NCBI GenBank assembly: GCA_039989475.1
Contig: JBDXHU010000013.1
Coordinates: 281,742-345,741, forward strand
From: JBDXHU01 sp039989475
Lineage (GTDB): Bacteria; Pseudomonadota; Gammaproteobacteria; Pseudomonadales; Halieaceae
DNA length: 64,000 nucleotides
Reading direction: 5' to 3'
A model generated the notes under the pieces. It had not been told where the DNA came from. It saw nothing but the letters and a program-made list of their open reading frames with translations, and made no database searches. Made by a program: the position numbers and the translations under genes. Every line of letters begins with the position of its first letter. Position 1 is the stretch's first letter. This document shows positions 41,682 to 50,912 of the stretch, piece after piece.

Positions 41682-42379
41682 TACCCGGCGTTCTCGGTGC
41701 TGGCCCGGGTGAGTTGATAACCGACGCCGCGAACGTTTTTGATAAGTTCGCGATCCGGGCTGTGCAGTTTTTTGCGTAGATTGCTCACATGCACGTCGAT
41801 GCTACGGTCATAGGCTGTGAGACTGCGACCCAGTGCCTGCTGCGACAGTAATTCCTTGTTTACCACTTCGCCTGCGTGGCGCATCAACACGAGCAGGATG
41901 TTGAATTCCGCCGTGGTCAGTTTGAGTTCGACGCCCTGGTAGCGAACCTGGCGCTCTGTAGTGCTGGCCGCCAGGTCATCGACCTGCAGTTCGGTCGCCT
42001 CGCGCTCAGCGGGTTTTTCAGTGCGTCGCAGTATGGCGCGCAAGCGGGCCGTTAGCTCCCGTGGATTGCAGGGCTTGGGCAGGTAATCATCCGCACCCAT
42101 TTCCAGGCCGACGATGCGGTCTGTCTCCTCTCCGCGGGCAGTTAGCATGATCACCGGTGTGGTGCAAAACTCACGCAACCGGCGCAGCACATCAAAGCCC
42201 TGTACCCGGGGCAACATCACATCCAGCACAATGGCGTCAAATTCGCGTCCCTTGCACAGCTCTATCGCTTCGGCACCGTCGTGGATGGCGCTGGTGCTGA
42301 AACCTTCGAGCTGCAGAAAGTCCTGCAGCAGCTGGCACAGTTCACGATCGTCATCGATGATCAATATATCCTGGTTCAT
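41681..42379 (-). CDS. CpxR-like OmpR-family response regulator
   Basis: A 232-residue regulator with a receiver domain (ILIIDDDRELCQLLQDFLQLEGF; phospho-Asp in FDAIVLDVMLP; Lys in DYLPKPCNPREL). A winged-helix output domain follows (LTTAEFNILLVLMRHAGEVVNKELLSQQALGRSLTAYDRSIDVHVSNLRKKL). This is the CpxR subgroup of OmpR regulators. It precedes and slightly overlaps the kinase gene. Four tandem half-sites upstream suggest autoregulation and control of the divergent periplasmic gene. Confidence 0.9.
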   Translation of the reverse strand: MNQDILIIDDDRELCQLLQDFLQLEGFSTSAIHDGAEAIELCKGREFDAIVLDVMLPRVQGFDVLRRLREFCTTPVIMLTARGEETDRIVGLEMGADDYLPKPCNPRELTARLRAILRRTEKPAEREATELQVDDLAASTTERQVRYQGVELKLTTAEFNILLVLMRHAGEVVNKELLSQQALGRSLTAYDRSIDVHVSNLRKKLHSPDRELIKNVRGVGYQLTRASTENAG

Positions 42380-42421
42380 GCTTACAAAGTCTGCTCAATC
42401 CGGCCTGACTTGTCATCTTGA

Positions 42422-42456
42422 TTTACGGGGCTTAGCCCTTCTTAACACAACTTTAC
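42422..42456 (-). promoter_or_regulatory. Four tandem CpxR-type half-sites in the divergent control region
   Basis: TTTAC (42422), TTAGC (42432), TTAAC (42442) and TTTAC (42452) occur at exact 10-bp spacing. On the minus strand this is GTAAA-N5-GTTAA-N5-GCTAA-N5-GTAAA, two back-to-back copies of the GTAAA-N5-GTAAA-like box that CpxR binds. They lie between the regulator gene and the Spy/CpxP-like gene. Confidence 0.7.
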
Positions 42457-42562
42457 AGGCTGGCTACCCAAACTTACATCGCCACTGCCTAGAATCCTCC
42501 TGAACTTGCCACAGCCCTGCTCTGGCAGCGGAAACTTTGAAGCGATACACAAGGAGATCAAC

Positions 42563-43030
42563 ATGCATAAAACACTAGCATTTTCCCTGGCGGCCCTGCT
42601 CGCCGCGAGCTTGTCTGTCCCCAGCGTGGCACGGCCCGGAATGGGCGGTATGGGAGCTGACCACGGCTTTGGCTTTCTCGAACACATTGCCGACCAGATT
42701 GGCTTGAGCGAGGATCAGGAGGACAGCATCAACCAGCTTATCAATAGTGCAGAGCTGGCTAGTGCTGTTGACCGTGAGCGTATGGGCCAGATTCGTGAGG
42801 CTATGCGCGCACTGTCAGAGACTGGCGAGGTCTTCGACCAGGCAGCTGCGGAGTCCCTGGCGGATGAACTCGCCCAAATTGTAGCGCGTACGGCTGTCGC
42901 CGGTGCCGAGGTGCGCTGGCAGGTGCGCCAGGTATTTACTGCGGAACAACAGGAGCAGATCGAAGCCATGAAAGCGGAGCGTGCCGGTATGCGCTCGCGA
43001 TTCGGTCCGGGCCAGCCCGGAATGGAATAA
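42563..43030 (+). CDS. Spy/CpxP-like periplasmic protein
   Basis: The start at 42563 has a strong AAGGAGATC site; an earlier in-frame ATG does not. The 155-residue precursor has a signal peptide (TLAFSLAALLAASLSVPSVA), a Met/Gly-rich segment (RPGMGGMGADHGFG) and a helical body with LTxxQ-like motifs (IGLSEDQEDSINQLI; VFTAEQQEQIEAMKAERAG). This is the Spy/CpxP fold, a periplasmic chaperone or kinase regulator. The Met-rich end and the divergent CpxRA-like genes suggest feedback on the kinase and perhaps copper response. Confidence 0.82.
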   Translation: MHKTLAFSLAALLAASLSVPSVARPGMGGMGADHGFGFLEHIADQIGLSEDQEDSINQLINSAELASAVDRERMGQIREAMRALSETGEVFDQAAAESLADELAQIVARTAVAGAEVRWQVRQVFTAEQQEQIEAMKAERAGMRSRFGPGQPGME

Positions 43031-43061
43031 GCGGCTAAACGAATTCCCTCTGTAGGCGCTT

Positions 43062-43089
43062 TGGGGCAGCGTTGCTGCCCCACTTTTTT
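43062..43089 (+). terminator. Rho-independent terminator of the Spy/CpxP-like gene
   Basis: TGGGGCAGC and GCTGCCCCA form a perfect 9-bp stem with a GTT loop, followed by CTTTTTT. It stands 31 bp after the stop codon and just before the end of the convergent peptidase gene. Confidence 0.95.
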
Positions 43090-43090
43090 A

Positions 43091-46030
43091 TTAGAGTTCT
43101 TCTAGGTCCAGCTCCAGGCGCGAGACACAATCCTGTGCCGCCTCCAGGCCGCTGTGGCTGGTAATGACGGCAATGCTGGCCTGCTCTGGCCGCAGGTAGG
43201 TTTCGGTGACACGGTGCAGGTCTTCAAGCTGTAGTGCCAACACCTGGGAGCGGAAACGCTCGCGCTGCGCGTGGCTGCGTCCAAACAGGGCGTTATGGAA
43301 GTGCTGCTTGGCTTCACCGGCAGGTGAACTGGGTTTGTCGAGGCTGCCAATCACTCCCAGTATTGCCTGCTCCAGATCCTCGGCCTTGTGTTGGTCTTCC
43401 AGCATCCAGGCTATCGAACTGTTGAAATCCTCCAGTGTCTCTTCCAGCCGCGGATCGCGGTAGGAGAAAAAGCGGAAGGCGCCGATACCGGAATCCTGTG
43501 AGGCGCCGCCACCATAGGCGCCACCTTGTTCCCGAATGGTCCGGTGCAGATAGCCATTGCGCAGGAATCCGCCCAGTACGGTCAGGGCCGCCGCGTCCTC
43601 ATGCTCCACGGGTACCGTGGGGAAAGCCTGGGCGCAGAAGTTTACCTGGGTATTGGCCAGCCATAGCTGGCGACGCTGCTCGCGTACTGGCACTGGTCGC
43701 CACTGCTCGGCGTCACTGTCGCTAGCGAAACCGGCCCAGCTAGCGGCGCCGGTGGCGATGATCGAATCCAGTTGCTCGGCCTCTGCAATCGCCAGGTACT
43801 GGCGTGGCATGGCCAGCGCAGCCTGGTGCAGTTGCTGCAACTGCTGGGCAAACTGCTCCAGGCTGGCGGCATCTTTCAGGCTCTCATCCAGCACTTTGCT
43901 GGCACGAATTCCCGCCAGCCCAGAGAGTTGATGATTAATATTGGCGATAGGGCTCATGCCCGCCGAGGCGGCGGCCATCGCCAGTCCGTGTCCATTGCCG
44001 GTAACCGACTGTTCGCGTCTGGCCCGTTGCTGGGAAACCAGTTCGCGGATGCGCTCGGTTTCATCAAAGCGCACCGTTGCCAGGGTATCGCGCATCAGCT
44101 CAGACTGGGCCGCCTGGTTACGCACCAGGGCCTTGGAAGACAAGACCAGGAAACCGCGGCTGGACTGCTCATCATCGATATCGCCGCGCATGCTGGTAAA
44201 GGCGTTGATGCTGCCGCATACAGCGGACTGACGATCCTGTACCTGCAGGTAATCTGAATCGCCGAGGCCCAATTCGGTCAGCATATTGGTGTAGAAGGGC
44301 AGCAGTTCCAGGGTTTTCCCGTCAAGCGCTGGCAGGGCTGAGATCGCCTGTTGGTAGACCAGGCCATTGGTGCCCTGGGCGTAGGCAGTGCAGGCATAGT
44401 CTCGCTGCTTGCCGGTCAGGGGCGACAGCTCGGGGATGCTGGTGGGTACGTCCTCCAGGCCTACCTTGGGCAGAATGCTGTCGTCATCAATCTGGGCCTG
44501 GCGCTCTATCAGGGCCTGGGCCTGCTCGACGAGCTGTTGTTTTTCCTCGGCGTTGAGCGCGGCCTTGATAGTGGCCAGTCGCTCCGCCTCCTGCTGCTGC
44601 TTGCTGGCGGATAGGCCGGTGTCGGGTTTCAGTACCAGGGTTATCCGGTGGCTGTTATCCAGCAGCAGTTCGCGGGCGAGATTGCGGATATAGTGCGGGT
44701 CCTGGATGCGCTCGCGCAGTTTGTCCAGTGCGGCATCCAGGTTCAATACCGCGATCGGGTCGGCGTGGTGTGTCGCGCAGCCCAAAGCGGTGAGAATGAG
44801 CTGCAGGCCGAAGGGGTAACTGTCGCCACTGATTTCTCGCTGGTGCAACTCCAACTGGTGTAACACGGCTTCCAGTTTTTCTGTGGCGACACCGTTTTGG
44901 TTGACCTCCTCGAGTACGCCGAGCACCAGTTCCTCCAGTGCATCGACATGCTCCGGCTCGCTACCTTCTATGCCGCAGGCAAAGACCATCTCGCGCATCG
45001 ATTCTTCCAGGCCACACATGGGCGATGGCGCATGCCCCAACTCGGTAGTCTCCAATGCCTGCTGCAGGGGCGAGGCACTGTTGTCGAGCAATACGCTGGC
45101 CAGTAATTGGGCCTCCAGCATTTGTTCCAGGTCGGCGCTCTGACCCAGTAGCCAGGACATCACGATATGGGTCTTGGCCGCCGTGCCATCACTGTCATCA
45201 AGGGCATAGGATTCCTCCACTCGCAGGGGAGCCGACAGGCGGCTTTCCAGGGGCACCTCAATCTTGCTGTCCAGGCGTTGAAAGCGTGACAGGGCACGAT
45301 CTTCGAAAACCGCCTGGTGCTGGTGCGCGGGGACATCACCAAAGGTCATGAAGATGGCATTGCTGGGGTGGTAATGGGTCCGGTAAAAATCCTGCAGCTG
45401 CTGGTAGCTTAGATCGGGGATGCAGCTGGGCTCACCACCGCTGTTGTAGTGATAGGTATTACTCGGGAACAGGTGATGGCAGAGGGTTTGCCAGAGGGTG
45501 CTGGTGACCGAACTCATGGCACCCTTCATTTCATTAAATACCACGCCTTTGAACACCAGGTCACTGTCCGGGTTGTCGGGCTCGGCGAATTCCAGACGGT
45601 GACCTTCCTGGGCAAAGTCCAGTGGGTCGAGTCGGGAGAAGAACACCGCGTCCAGGTAGACATTGAGCAGGTTGTTGAAGTCCTTGGTATTCTGGCTGGC
45701 GAAGGGATAGGCGGTCCAGTCACTGCTGGTGAAGGCATTCATGAAGGTGTTGATTGAGCGCCGCAGCATCAGGAAAAAGGGATCGCGCACTGGGTAGTTC
45801 TCACTGCCGCACAGGGCCGTATGTTCGAGAATATGGGCAACGCCAGTGGAATCCTTGGGAACCGTTCGCAAGGCCACCAGGAACACATTCTCATTGTTGT
45901 TCGCGGCCAGGTGATAGTGTTGGGCGCCGGTATTGCGGTGCTCAAATTGCTGCACATCGAGATTCAGTGATTCGATATGCTCGCAGCGTATAAGGTTAAA
46001 GGCTTCGTGAGTCTGAACGGCCTCAGGCAT
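43091..46030 (-). CDS. M16C zinc metallopeptidase (PreP-like)
   Basis: At 979 residues this is a full-length presequence-protease-type member of the insulinase family. The inverted zinc motif HILEH is at about residue 65 (GVAHILEHTALCGSENYPVRDPF). The remaining N-domain text (NTFMNAFTSSDWTAYPFASQN; VVFNEMKGAMSS) and the C-domain (GAYGGGASQDSGIGAFRFFSYRDPRL) are typical of M16C. It degrades short unstructured peptides in a closed chamber; bacterial forms are cytosolic or periplasmic, and no signal peptide is seen here. It ends 2 bp after the convergent terminator. Confidence 0.93.
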   Translation of the reverse strand: MPEAVQTHEAFNLIRCEHIESLNLDVQQFEHRNTGAQHYHLAANNNENVFLVALRTVPKDSTGVAHILEHTALCGSENYPVRDPFFLMLRRSINTFMNAFTSSDWTAYPFASQNTKDFNNLLNVYLDAVFFSRLDPLDFAQEGHRLEFAEPDNPDSDLVFKGVVFNEMKGAMSSVTSTLWQTLCHHLFPSNTYHYNSGGEPSCIPDLSYQQLQDFYRTHYHPSNAIFMTFGDVPAHQHQAVFEDRALSRFQRLDSKIEVPLESRLSAPLRVEESYALDDSDGTAAKTHIVMSWLLGQSADLEQMLEAQLLASVLLDNSASPLQQALETTELGHAPSPMCGLEESMREMVFACGIEGSEPEHVDALEELVLGVLEEVNQNGVATEKLEAVLHQLELHQREISGDSYPFGLQLILTALGCATHHADPIAVLNLDAALDKLRERIQDPHYIRNLARELLLDNSHRITLVLKPDTGLSASKQQQEAERLATIKAALNAEEKQQLVEQAQALIERQAQIDDDSILPKVGLEDVPTSIPELSPLTGKQRDYACTAYAQGTNGLVYQQAISALPALDGKTLELLPFYTNMLTELGLGDSDYLQVQDRQSAVCGSINAFTSMRGDIDDEQSSRGFLVLSSKALVRNQAAQSELMRDTLATVRFDETERIRELVSQQRARREQSVTGNGHGLAMAAASAGMSPIANINHQLSGLAGIRASKVLDESLKDAASLEQFAQQLQQLHQAALAMPRQYLAIAEAEQLDSIIATGAASWAGFASDSDAEQWRPVPVREQRRQLWLANTQVNFCAQAFPTVPVEHEDAAALTVLGGFLRNGYLHRTIREQGGAYGGGASQDSGIGAFRFFSYRDPRLEETLEDFNSSIAWMLEDQHKAEDLEQAILGVIGSLDKPSSPAGEAKQHFHNALFGRSHAQRERFRSQVLALQLEDLHRVTETYLRPEQASIAVITSHSGLEAAQDCVSRLELDLEEL

Positions 46031-46068
46031 GGGTACACAATCCGCATCAAGTTAGGTGGCCGGCTATT

Positions 46069-46863
46069 CTACTGCTTTTGTTGCGGGTGACCCAGTTCGA
46101 TCTGATAAATCCATGGCCAGTTTTTGCCAGTGACCCAGAGCTTGCCCGTGTCAGGGTCGCGGGCGATGCCGTTCAGTACACCGGTGTCGGCGCGACGCTC
46201 GGAGCGTGGCAGCAGCCCGGCAAGGTCCAGCTCACCAATAACGGCGCCGCTGCCGAGGTCAATCATGTAGATGAGATCCTTGCCCCAGACGTTAGCCAGC
46301 AGGAAGTCCTCGGTCCATTCCAGCTCGTTCAGGTAGGGTACTGGACTGCCCTCATACTGCACCTGTAAGGAGTCTATTTGACGCCAGTCGCCGGGAGACA
46401 CAAAGTGTAGCAGGGCACTTCCATCGCTATAGATCAGCCGCTTGCCATCGTTGGTCAGGCCCCAGCCCTCACCGGGAATGCTGAATTCCGTTTGCAGGGA
46501 GAGATCCTCGCGCTGATAAACCATGGCCCTGCCCGAACGCCAGCTCAACTGTATGACCTGCTCACCCAGTACCGTTATGCCCTCACCGAACAGCTTGCGC
46601 GGCAAACGCCGTACCTGCATCAGCTTGCCACTGGCCAGGTCGAATACCTGCAATCGGGATTTACCGTACTGCCCGGTACTCTTGTAGAGTTTGCCATCGC
46701 GGATCTCCAGGCCCTGCACAAAGTCCTGTCGGCTTTGCGGGATCTTGCCGATAAGCCGGTAGGTGAATTGTTCCACGGGGTCCGCTGCCATAGTCGACGG
46801 TGACAGTGGCAGTGACAGCGACAGGGCCGGAAGCAGTAACAGGGCGAGTAAGCGGCTCTTCAT
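46069..46863 (-). CDS. Glutaminyl-peptide cyclotransferase (plant-type beta-propeller family)
   Basis: The 264-residue precursor has a signal peptide (LLALLLLPALSLSLPLSPSTMA) and the glutamine cyclotransferase propeller repeats: FVQGLEIRDGKLYKSTGQYGKS, LTNDGKRLIYSDGSALLHFVSP, LNELEWTEDFLLANVWGKDLIYMIDLGSG, NGIARDPDTGKLWVTGKNWPWIY. The enzyme turns N-terminal Gln into pyroglutamate on secreted proteins. It overlaps mnmC by 4 bp and precedes the peptidase gene by 38 bp. Confidence 0.93.
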   Translation of the reverse strand: MKSRLLALLLLPALSLSLPLSPSTMAADPVEQFTYRLIGKIPQSRQDFVQGLEIRDGKLYKSTGQYGKSRLQVFDLASGKLMQVRRLPRKLFGEGITVLGEQVIQLSWRSGRAMVYQREDLSLQTEFSIPGEGWGLTNDGKRLIYSDGSALLHFVSPGDWRQIDSLQVQYEGSPVPYLNELEWTEDFLLANVWGKDLIYMIDLGSGAVIGELDLAGLLPRSERRADTGVLNGIARDPDTGKLWVTGKNWPWIYQIELGHPQQKQ

Positions 46864-48926
46864 AGCTTGTTGCGCACCAGGTCGCGCACGATAAAGCGCG
46901 CTGGCGACAGGGCTCGTAGCAGCGACACATCCACCGGTGGTGTCTCGCCAGTGATCTGGCAGGCCAACAACTCCGCTGCCAGCGGTGTCGAGGTCAGACC
47001 CCGTGAGCCGTGACCGGTGCTCACATACAGGCCCGGCAGGTAGCTGCCGGTTTTGGGGATCAGCCGGCGGGCGTTACGCCGCAGGGCGGCGTAGTCCTGG
47101 CAGAAGTGGTCAAAATCCGGGACCGGCCCGACGATTGGCAGGTAATCGGGACTGGCACAGCGAAATCCAACTCGACCTTCCAGCTGCGCCGGCACGACTG
47201 TCTCCAGTTGTGTTTGCAATTGCGGCAGGTGGCGGCCCAACTGCTCAATGTTGTGCTGATGGTCTTCAACGCGTGTCTGGCTGGCCTCGTCAGCGATGTC
47301 GAAGGTGGCGCCGATGCAGTGTTCCCCGTCACTGGCCGGGGAAATATAGCCCTCATGGCAGATAACAGTTTGCAGATCCCGCAGCGGGCCCCGGCTGGGA
47401 AGCTGGCTGGTTTGTCCGCGAATGGACTGCAATTTAAGCCAGTCCAGTTGCGGGAAGCGGCCACTCTCCGTGCCCGCGGCGATGATCGCGCTATTGGCAC
47501 TGGCCAGCGTGCTGCCGTCGCTGGCAACGGCTTGCCAGTTGCCGGCGCCATCTTGTTCTTCGTCCTGCACCAGTGTCAGTGGACCGCAGTGTTCCAGCAC
47601 GTCGATTCCCGGTGCGGCCAGCAAGGTCCGGCACAGGGCCGCCGGATGCATCCAGCCGGAATTTGGAAAGTACAAGCCGGCGGGACATTCCGCCAGGCCA
47701 CTGCGCGCCGCCGCCTCATCCGCGCTGAGTGGGCGAACCAGTTCGGGCAGTGATGCGACCGTTGCAAACAGCGGATCCTCCTCGCTCCAGTCAGGTCGGA
47801 GGTGCAGCGCTCCGCACAGGGCACCGTCGCGTCCAGCCTGCAAACTCCCCTGGCTAAACAGGCCCTGGTAAAAACGACTGGCGAAACAAAAGCTGTGCAG
47901 TGAGAAATCATTTAATTCAGATGGGCGATGGGACAGGCGGGTATAGAGCACGCCCTGGGGGTTGCCGGATGCCGCTCCGGCCAGTTGCCCCTGTTCCAGT
48001 ACGGTGACTCTCCAGCCCCTCTGCGCCAGGAACCAGGCAATACTGGCGCCGGCCAGTCCGGCGCCGATGACGATGGCGTGTTGGCTGTTATCGGTCTGTG
48101 TGCCTTGCCCCTTGCCCGTATTGAACTCTTGATAAGACGCGCGCGATAAATGCCAGGGCGTGGCTGTGGGGTCGTCTTTGGCAGTCCTGGTTCGCAGGGT
48201 ACCGCAGAGCATTTCCCGCTTGGGGCCGAATCCCGGCCGTTTTTCGACATCGAAACCAGCCGCCTGCAAGCCTGTGCGTACCGCGCTGGCGGCAGTAAAC
48301 GTGGCAAAACTGCAGTTGTCTGCACCCAGTCGGGACATGGCCTGGAATAGCGTGTCCTGCCACATATCGGGATTTCGTGCCGGTGTGAAACCATCCAGCA
48401 GCCAGGCATTGACCTCCAGGTCGGGCAATTCCAGTAGATCCTCAATAGCCGTATTGATGTCGTCAAAGACCAGGTCCAGGCAAACCCGGCCCTGGTCGAA
48501 TAACAATCGGTGCCGGCCCGGCAGGGGCGGGGGATAGTCTTGCAGCAGGCAGTCCCTGAGTGGCGCCAGTTGCTGCCAGCCATTCAGGGCCCTGCGCAGC
48601 TCATCGAAGCGCAGGGGGTATGCCTCGATCGACAGGTAGTGGAGTCGCGCCTGTTCGGGTGCATAAAGACGCCAGTTGTGCCAGCTGTTGAGGAAGTTGA
48701 GGCCAGTGCCAAAGCCGGTCTCAACCATGGTAAAACGCGGCGACTGCTGTTCCTGCCAGCGCTGCACCAGTCGATTGCCGTCCACAAACACGTGGGCGCT
48801 CTCGGCGATGCCGTCTTCAGAGGAATAGTAATAATCGTCGAAGCGAGAGGAGTGCGGTTGATCCTGCTCATCCCAGTCGATTTCAGCTGCAGGTGCACCG
48901 CGCCACCGCGGCTCTGCGGGGCTCAT
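46860..48926 (-). CDS. mnmC: Bifunctional tRNA wobble-uridine enzyme MnmC
   Basis: The 688-residue protein has both MnmC halves. The N-terminal MnmC2 methyltransferase (residues 1-260) has VETGFGTGLNFLNSW as its SAM motif and AWLLDGFTPARNPDMW as its active loop. The C-terminal MnmC1 FAD oxidase begins at VIGAGLAGASIAWFLAQRGWRVTVLEQG and ends with VSTGHGSRGLTSTPLAAELL. It finishes mnm5s2U at position 34 of tRNAs that read split codon boxes. Both ends overlap neighbours by 4 bp, forming a coupled three-gene group. Confidence 0.96.
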   Translation of the reverse strand: MSPAEPRWRGAPAAEIDWDEQDQPHSSRFDDYYYSSEDGIAESAHVFVDGNRLVQRWQEQQSPRFTMVETGFGTGLNFLNSWHNWRLYAPEQARLHYLSIEAYPLRFDELRRALNGWQQLAPLRDCLLQDYPPPLPGRHRLLFDQGRVCLDLVFDDINTAIEDLLELPDLEVNAWLLDGFTPARNPDMWQDTLFQAMSRLGADNCSFATFTAASAVRTGLQAAGFDVEKRPGFGPKREMLCGTLRTRTAKDDPTATPWHLSRASYQEFNTGKGQGTQTDNSQHAIVIGAGLAGASIAWFLAQRGWRVTVLEQGQLAGAASGNPQGVLYTRLSHRPSELNDFSLHSFCFASRFYQGLFSQGSLQAGRDGALCGALHLRPDWSEEDPLFATVASLPELVRPLSADEAAARSGLAECPAGLYFPNSGWMHPAALCRTLLAAPGIDVLEHCGPLTLVQDEEQDGAGNWQAVASDGSTLASANSAIIAAGTESGRFPQLDWLKLQSIRGQTSQLPSRGPLRDLQTVICHEGYISPASDGEHCIGATFDIADEASQTRVEDHQHNIEQLGRHLPQLQTQLETVVPAQLEGRVGFRCASPDYLPIVGPVPDFDHFCQDYAALRRNARRLIPKTGSYLPGLYVSTGHGSRGLTSTPLAAELLACQITGETPPVDVSLLRALSPARFIVRDLVRNKL

Positions 48927-49834
48927 GACTGTGCGGGTGGCAGGCTTCCAAAATAGGGCAACCAGGGCGGCAACTCGGCCCAGCCAGTTGCTTTCAGTTC
49001 ATCCACCGCAATTACGTGCAACTCCGGCTCGCCATAATTTGGCAGGTGCAAGGTAATCAGGTAGTCGGCTGCGGCTTCCTGGCCCAGTTCCAGTTTCCAG
49101 CTGTTCTTTCTCACTGTGACCCTGGCGTCACCGCCACGCAGGCTGACTTTGCCGACATACTGTGACTTGCCAAGGGCCTTGAGGCTATGGGAACTGCTGC
49201 TCACCAGCGCGCCATCGCGGCGTACCTGGATGTGATAAATGATGTCCACATCGCGCCGCTGCGTCGGTATGCTGTTATCCGCCAGTCGCTCGCTGATTTT
49301 CTTGATCGCCACGATACTCTCGTCGCCGTCCAGCCTTACTTTGCTGGCGGCGATCTCGGCTGCAGCTTGCGCCTCGGCCCCATTATCGCCGCCAACGCCG
49401 CTGCTCTGTAGTGCCTCAGCTGCAGCCTCGCTGGCATAATAATCCTTAAGCAGCCTGGTGAGTTGCGCAACTTCTTCGGCTTCGGGGTCCAGCGCTACCG
49501 GGGCGGCGACCGGCGCAGTTGTCTCGCCATTGCCCGAAAGCTGGCTGCTGAGCTCCGCTTCCCGGCTGTTCAGTGCCTTCAATTCCACCAGGGTTTGTTC
49601 CATCTGGCTTGCCAGGGAGGCCAGTACCGGGCTCCCCTCCGCTGCGCCATTAGCGCGCAGCAGCTCGATCGACTGTTGGTATTGCGCTGCGTTGCGCTGC
49701 AGCTGTCGCTGCTGCTGACGCAGGTTGATGAGTTCAGCTGCCAGCTGGTCTCCGCTGCCCTGGGCCCAGACGGTGCCAGCCCCGCCGGACAGAATCAGCA
49801 GCAGTAGCCAGGTGCTGTAAAAGATTGTCTTCAT
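48923..49834 (-). CDS. Periplasmic coiled-coil protein of unknown function
   Basis: A 303-residue precursor with a signal peptide (STWLLLLILSGGAGTVWAQ). It has a predicted coiled coil (about residues 30-95, LAAELINLRQQQRQLQRNAAQYQQSIELL and MEQTLVELKALNSREAELSSQL). A C-terminal beta-rich domain ends ELPPWLPYFGSLPP. I do not recognise a named family. It is the first gene of the group ahead of mnmC and overlaps it by 4 bp, so it is probably co-translated with that housekeeping gene. Confidence 0.65.
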   Translation of the reverse strand: MKTIFYSTWLLLLILSGGAGTVWAQGSGDQLAAELINLRQQQRQLQRNAAQYQQSIELLRANGAAEGSPVLASLASQMEQTLVELKALNSREAELSSQLSGNGETTAPVAAPVALDPEAEEVAQLTRLLKDYYASEAAAEALQSSGVGGDNGAEAQAAAEIAASKVRLDGDESIVAIKKISERLADNSIPTQRRDVDIIYHIQVRRDGALVSSSSHSLKALGKSQYVGKVSLRGGDARVTVRKNSWKLELGQEAAADYLITLHLPNYGEPELHVIAVDELKATGWAELPPWLPYFGSLPPAQS

Positions 49835-49915
49835 GAGCGGATCATAACAGAGCTTTTCCCCCGGTTGTAAGTGCCGGGCTGGTCTTTGCCCGGACCAGCG
49901 TTTAGACTTGCCGCC

Positions 49916-50401
49916 ATGAGTGATTTAACCAGCTACAAGATCAAGCCGCACCAGTTCCTGACCATGGCCACCAACGTCATTTTCAAGACCCTGGTGGAGT
50001 CGCAGCGCACCGAAGCGAAGAAGATTTTCAACGCTATCACAGAGGGCAAACGCATCGCCTTGCTCAATGTGCTCATTGATGATGATTCGGAAGTCCGCTT
50101 CGACCTGGCCCTGGACCAGAGCGAGTACCGCGGCGAACGTTTAAATTTCAAGTCTTTCCGCGATAGTGTCACCGGACTGGTGGGTTCTCTCAGTGAGAGC
50201 TTGCGACAGGAATCCGATGTGCCGGTTTTTACTGAAAAAACGGACGGCAGCATGCTGTTTGGTATACCCGGGCTGACACAGCAGCAGGGCCAGCTCAACG
50301 TGCTGATGCTGGGCGTCAATGCGCGCGGACCGGGCAGTGTGTTATTGAAGTTGCAATATGTCGACCCGGACCAGTTCAACGTCGAGCAGCAAATCGTTTA
50401 A
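49916..50401 (+). CDS. Conserved-looking cytosolic protein of unknown function
   Basis: The start at 49916 (MSDLTSYKIKPHQFLTMATNVIFKTL) is chosen over an upstream ATG whose extension is Pro/Gly-rich and unlike protein; neither has a strong ribosome site. The 161-residue product has no signal or membrane segment and reads as a compact alpha/beta protein (AITEGKRIALLNVLIDDDSEVRFDLALDQSEYRG; GQLNVLMLGVNARGPGSVLLKLQYVDPDQF). I do not recognise the family. Its stop codon and that of the convergent MaoC gene overlap. Confidence 0.7.
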   Translation: MSDLTSYKIKPHQFLTMATNVIFKTLVESQRTEAKKIFNAITEGKRIALLNVLIDDDSEVRFDLALDQSEYRGERLNFKSFRDSVTGLVGSLSESLRQESDVPVFTEKTDGSMLFGIPGLTQQQGQLNVLMLGVNARGPGSVLLKLQYVDPDQFNVEQQIV

Positions 50402-50871
50402 GCGACGCTGAACTGCGGCAGGGCCGGTCGCGGCAAAGTGAGTTTTTCCCCTGGAGCCATCACCTCGGCGCTGCCACTGGCGACGGTTTTTCCAGCCTGG
50501 TTCAAGGCCTTGCAATTCAGGGTCACAATACCTTTAGCATCGCGTTTTTCGGTGACCTCCAGCTTTACCGTGACAGTATCGCCGATTTTCACCGGCAGGC
50601 GAAAACGCAGGGATTGGCCAAGGTAAATAGTGCCGGGGCCGGGCAATTCCAGGGCCAGGGCAGCCGAAATAATGGCCCCGGTCAGCATGCCGTGAGCGAT
50701 CCGTTCCTTGAAGGGAGTGCCGGCGGCAAAATCCGCATCCAGGTGGACCGGGTTTACGTCACCGGATACGGCGGCAAACAGCTGAATGTCCCGCTCCTCG
50801 ATGGTCTTGGAGTACTCGGCGGTCTGGCCAATAGTGATCTCGTCGTAGGTATAATTGGTAAGCGCGCTCAC
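50398..50871 (-). CDS. MaoC-type (R)-specific enoyl-CoA hydratase
   Basis: From a GTG start with GGAGG 7 bp upstream, the 157-residue hot-dog-fold protein has the hydratase-2 motif: RDIQLFAAVSGDVNPVHLDADFAAGTPFKERIAHGMLTGAIIS, in which the Asp and His are catalytic. The layout is that of PhaJ-type enzymes that feed (R)-3-hydroxyacyl-CoA from beta-oxidation into polyhydroxyalkanoate, or of related hydratases. No PHA synthase is nearby, so the pathway is open. It is divergent from hrpA. Confidence 0.88.
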   Translation of the reverse strand: MSALTNYTYDEITIGQTAEYSKTIEERDIQLFAAVSGDVNPVHLDADFAAGTPFKERIAHGMLTGAIISAALALELPGPGTIYLGQSLRFRLPVKIGDTVTVKLEVTEKRDAKGIVTLNCKALNQAGKTVASGSAEVMAPGEKLTLPRPALPQFSVA

Positions 50872-50912
50872 ACCGTGCCTCCATCGGAATTGAATAAGCG
50901 CGCATTGTAACT

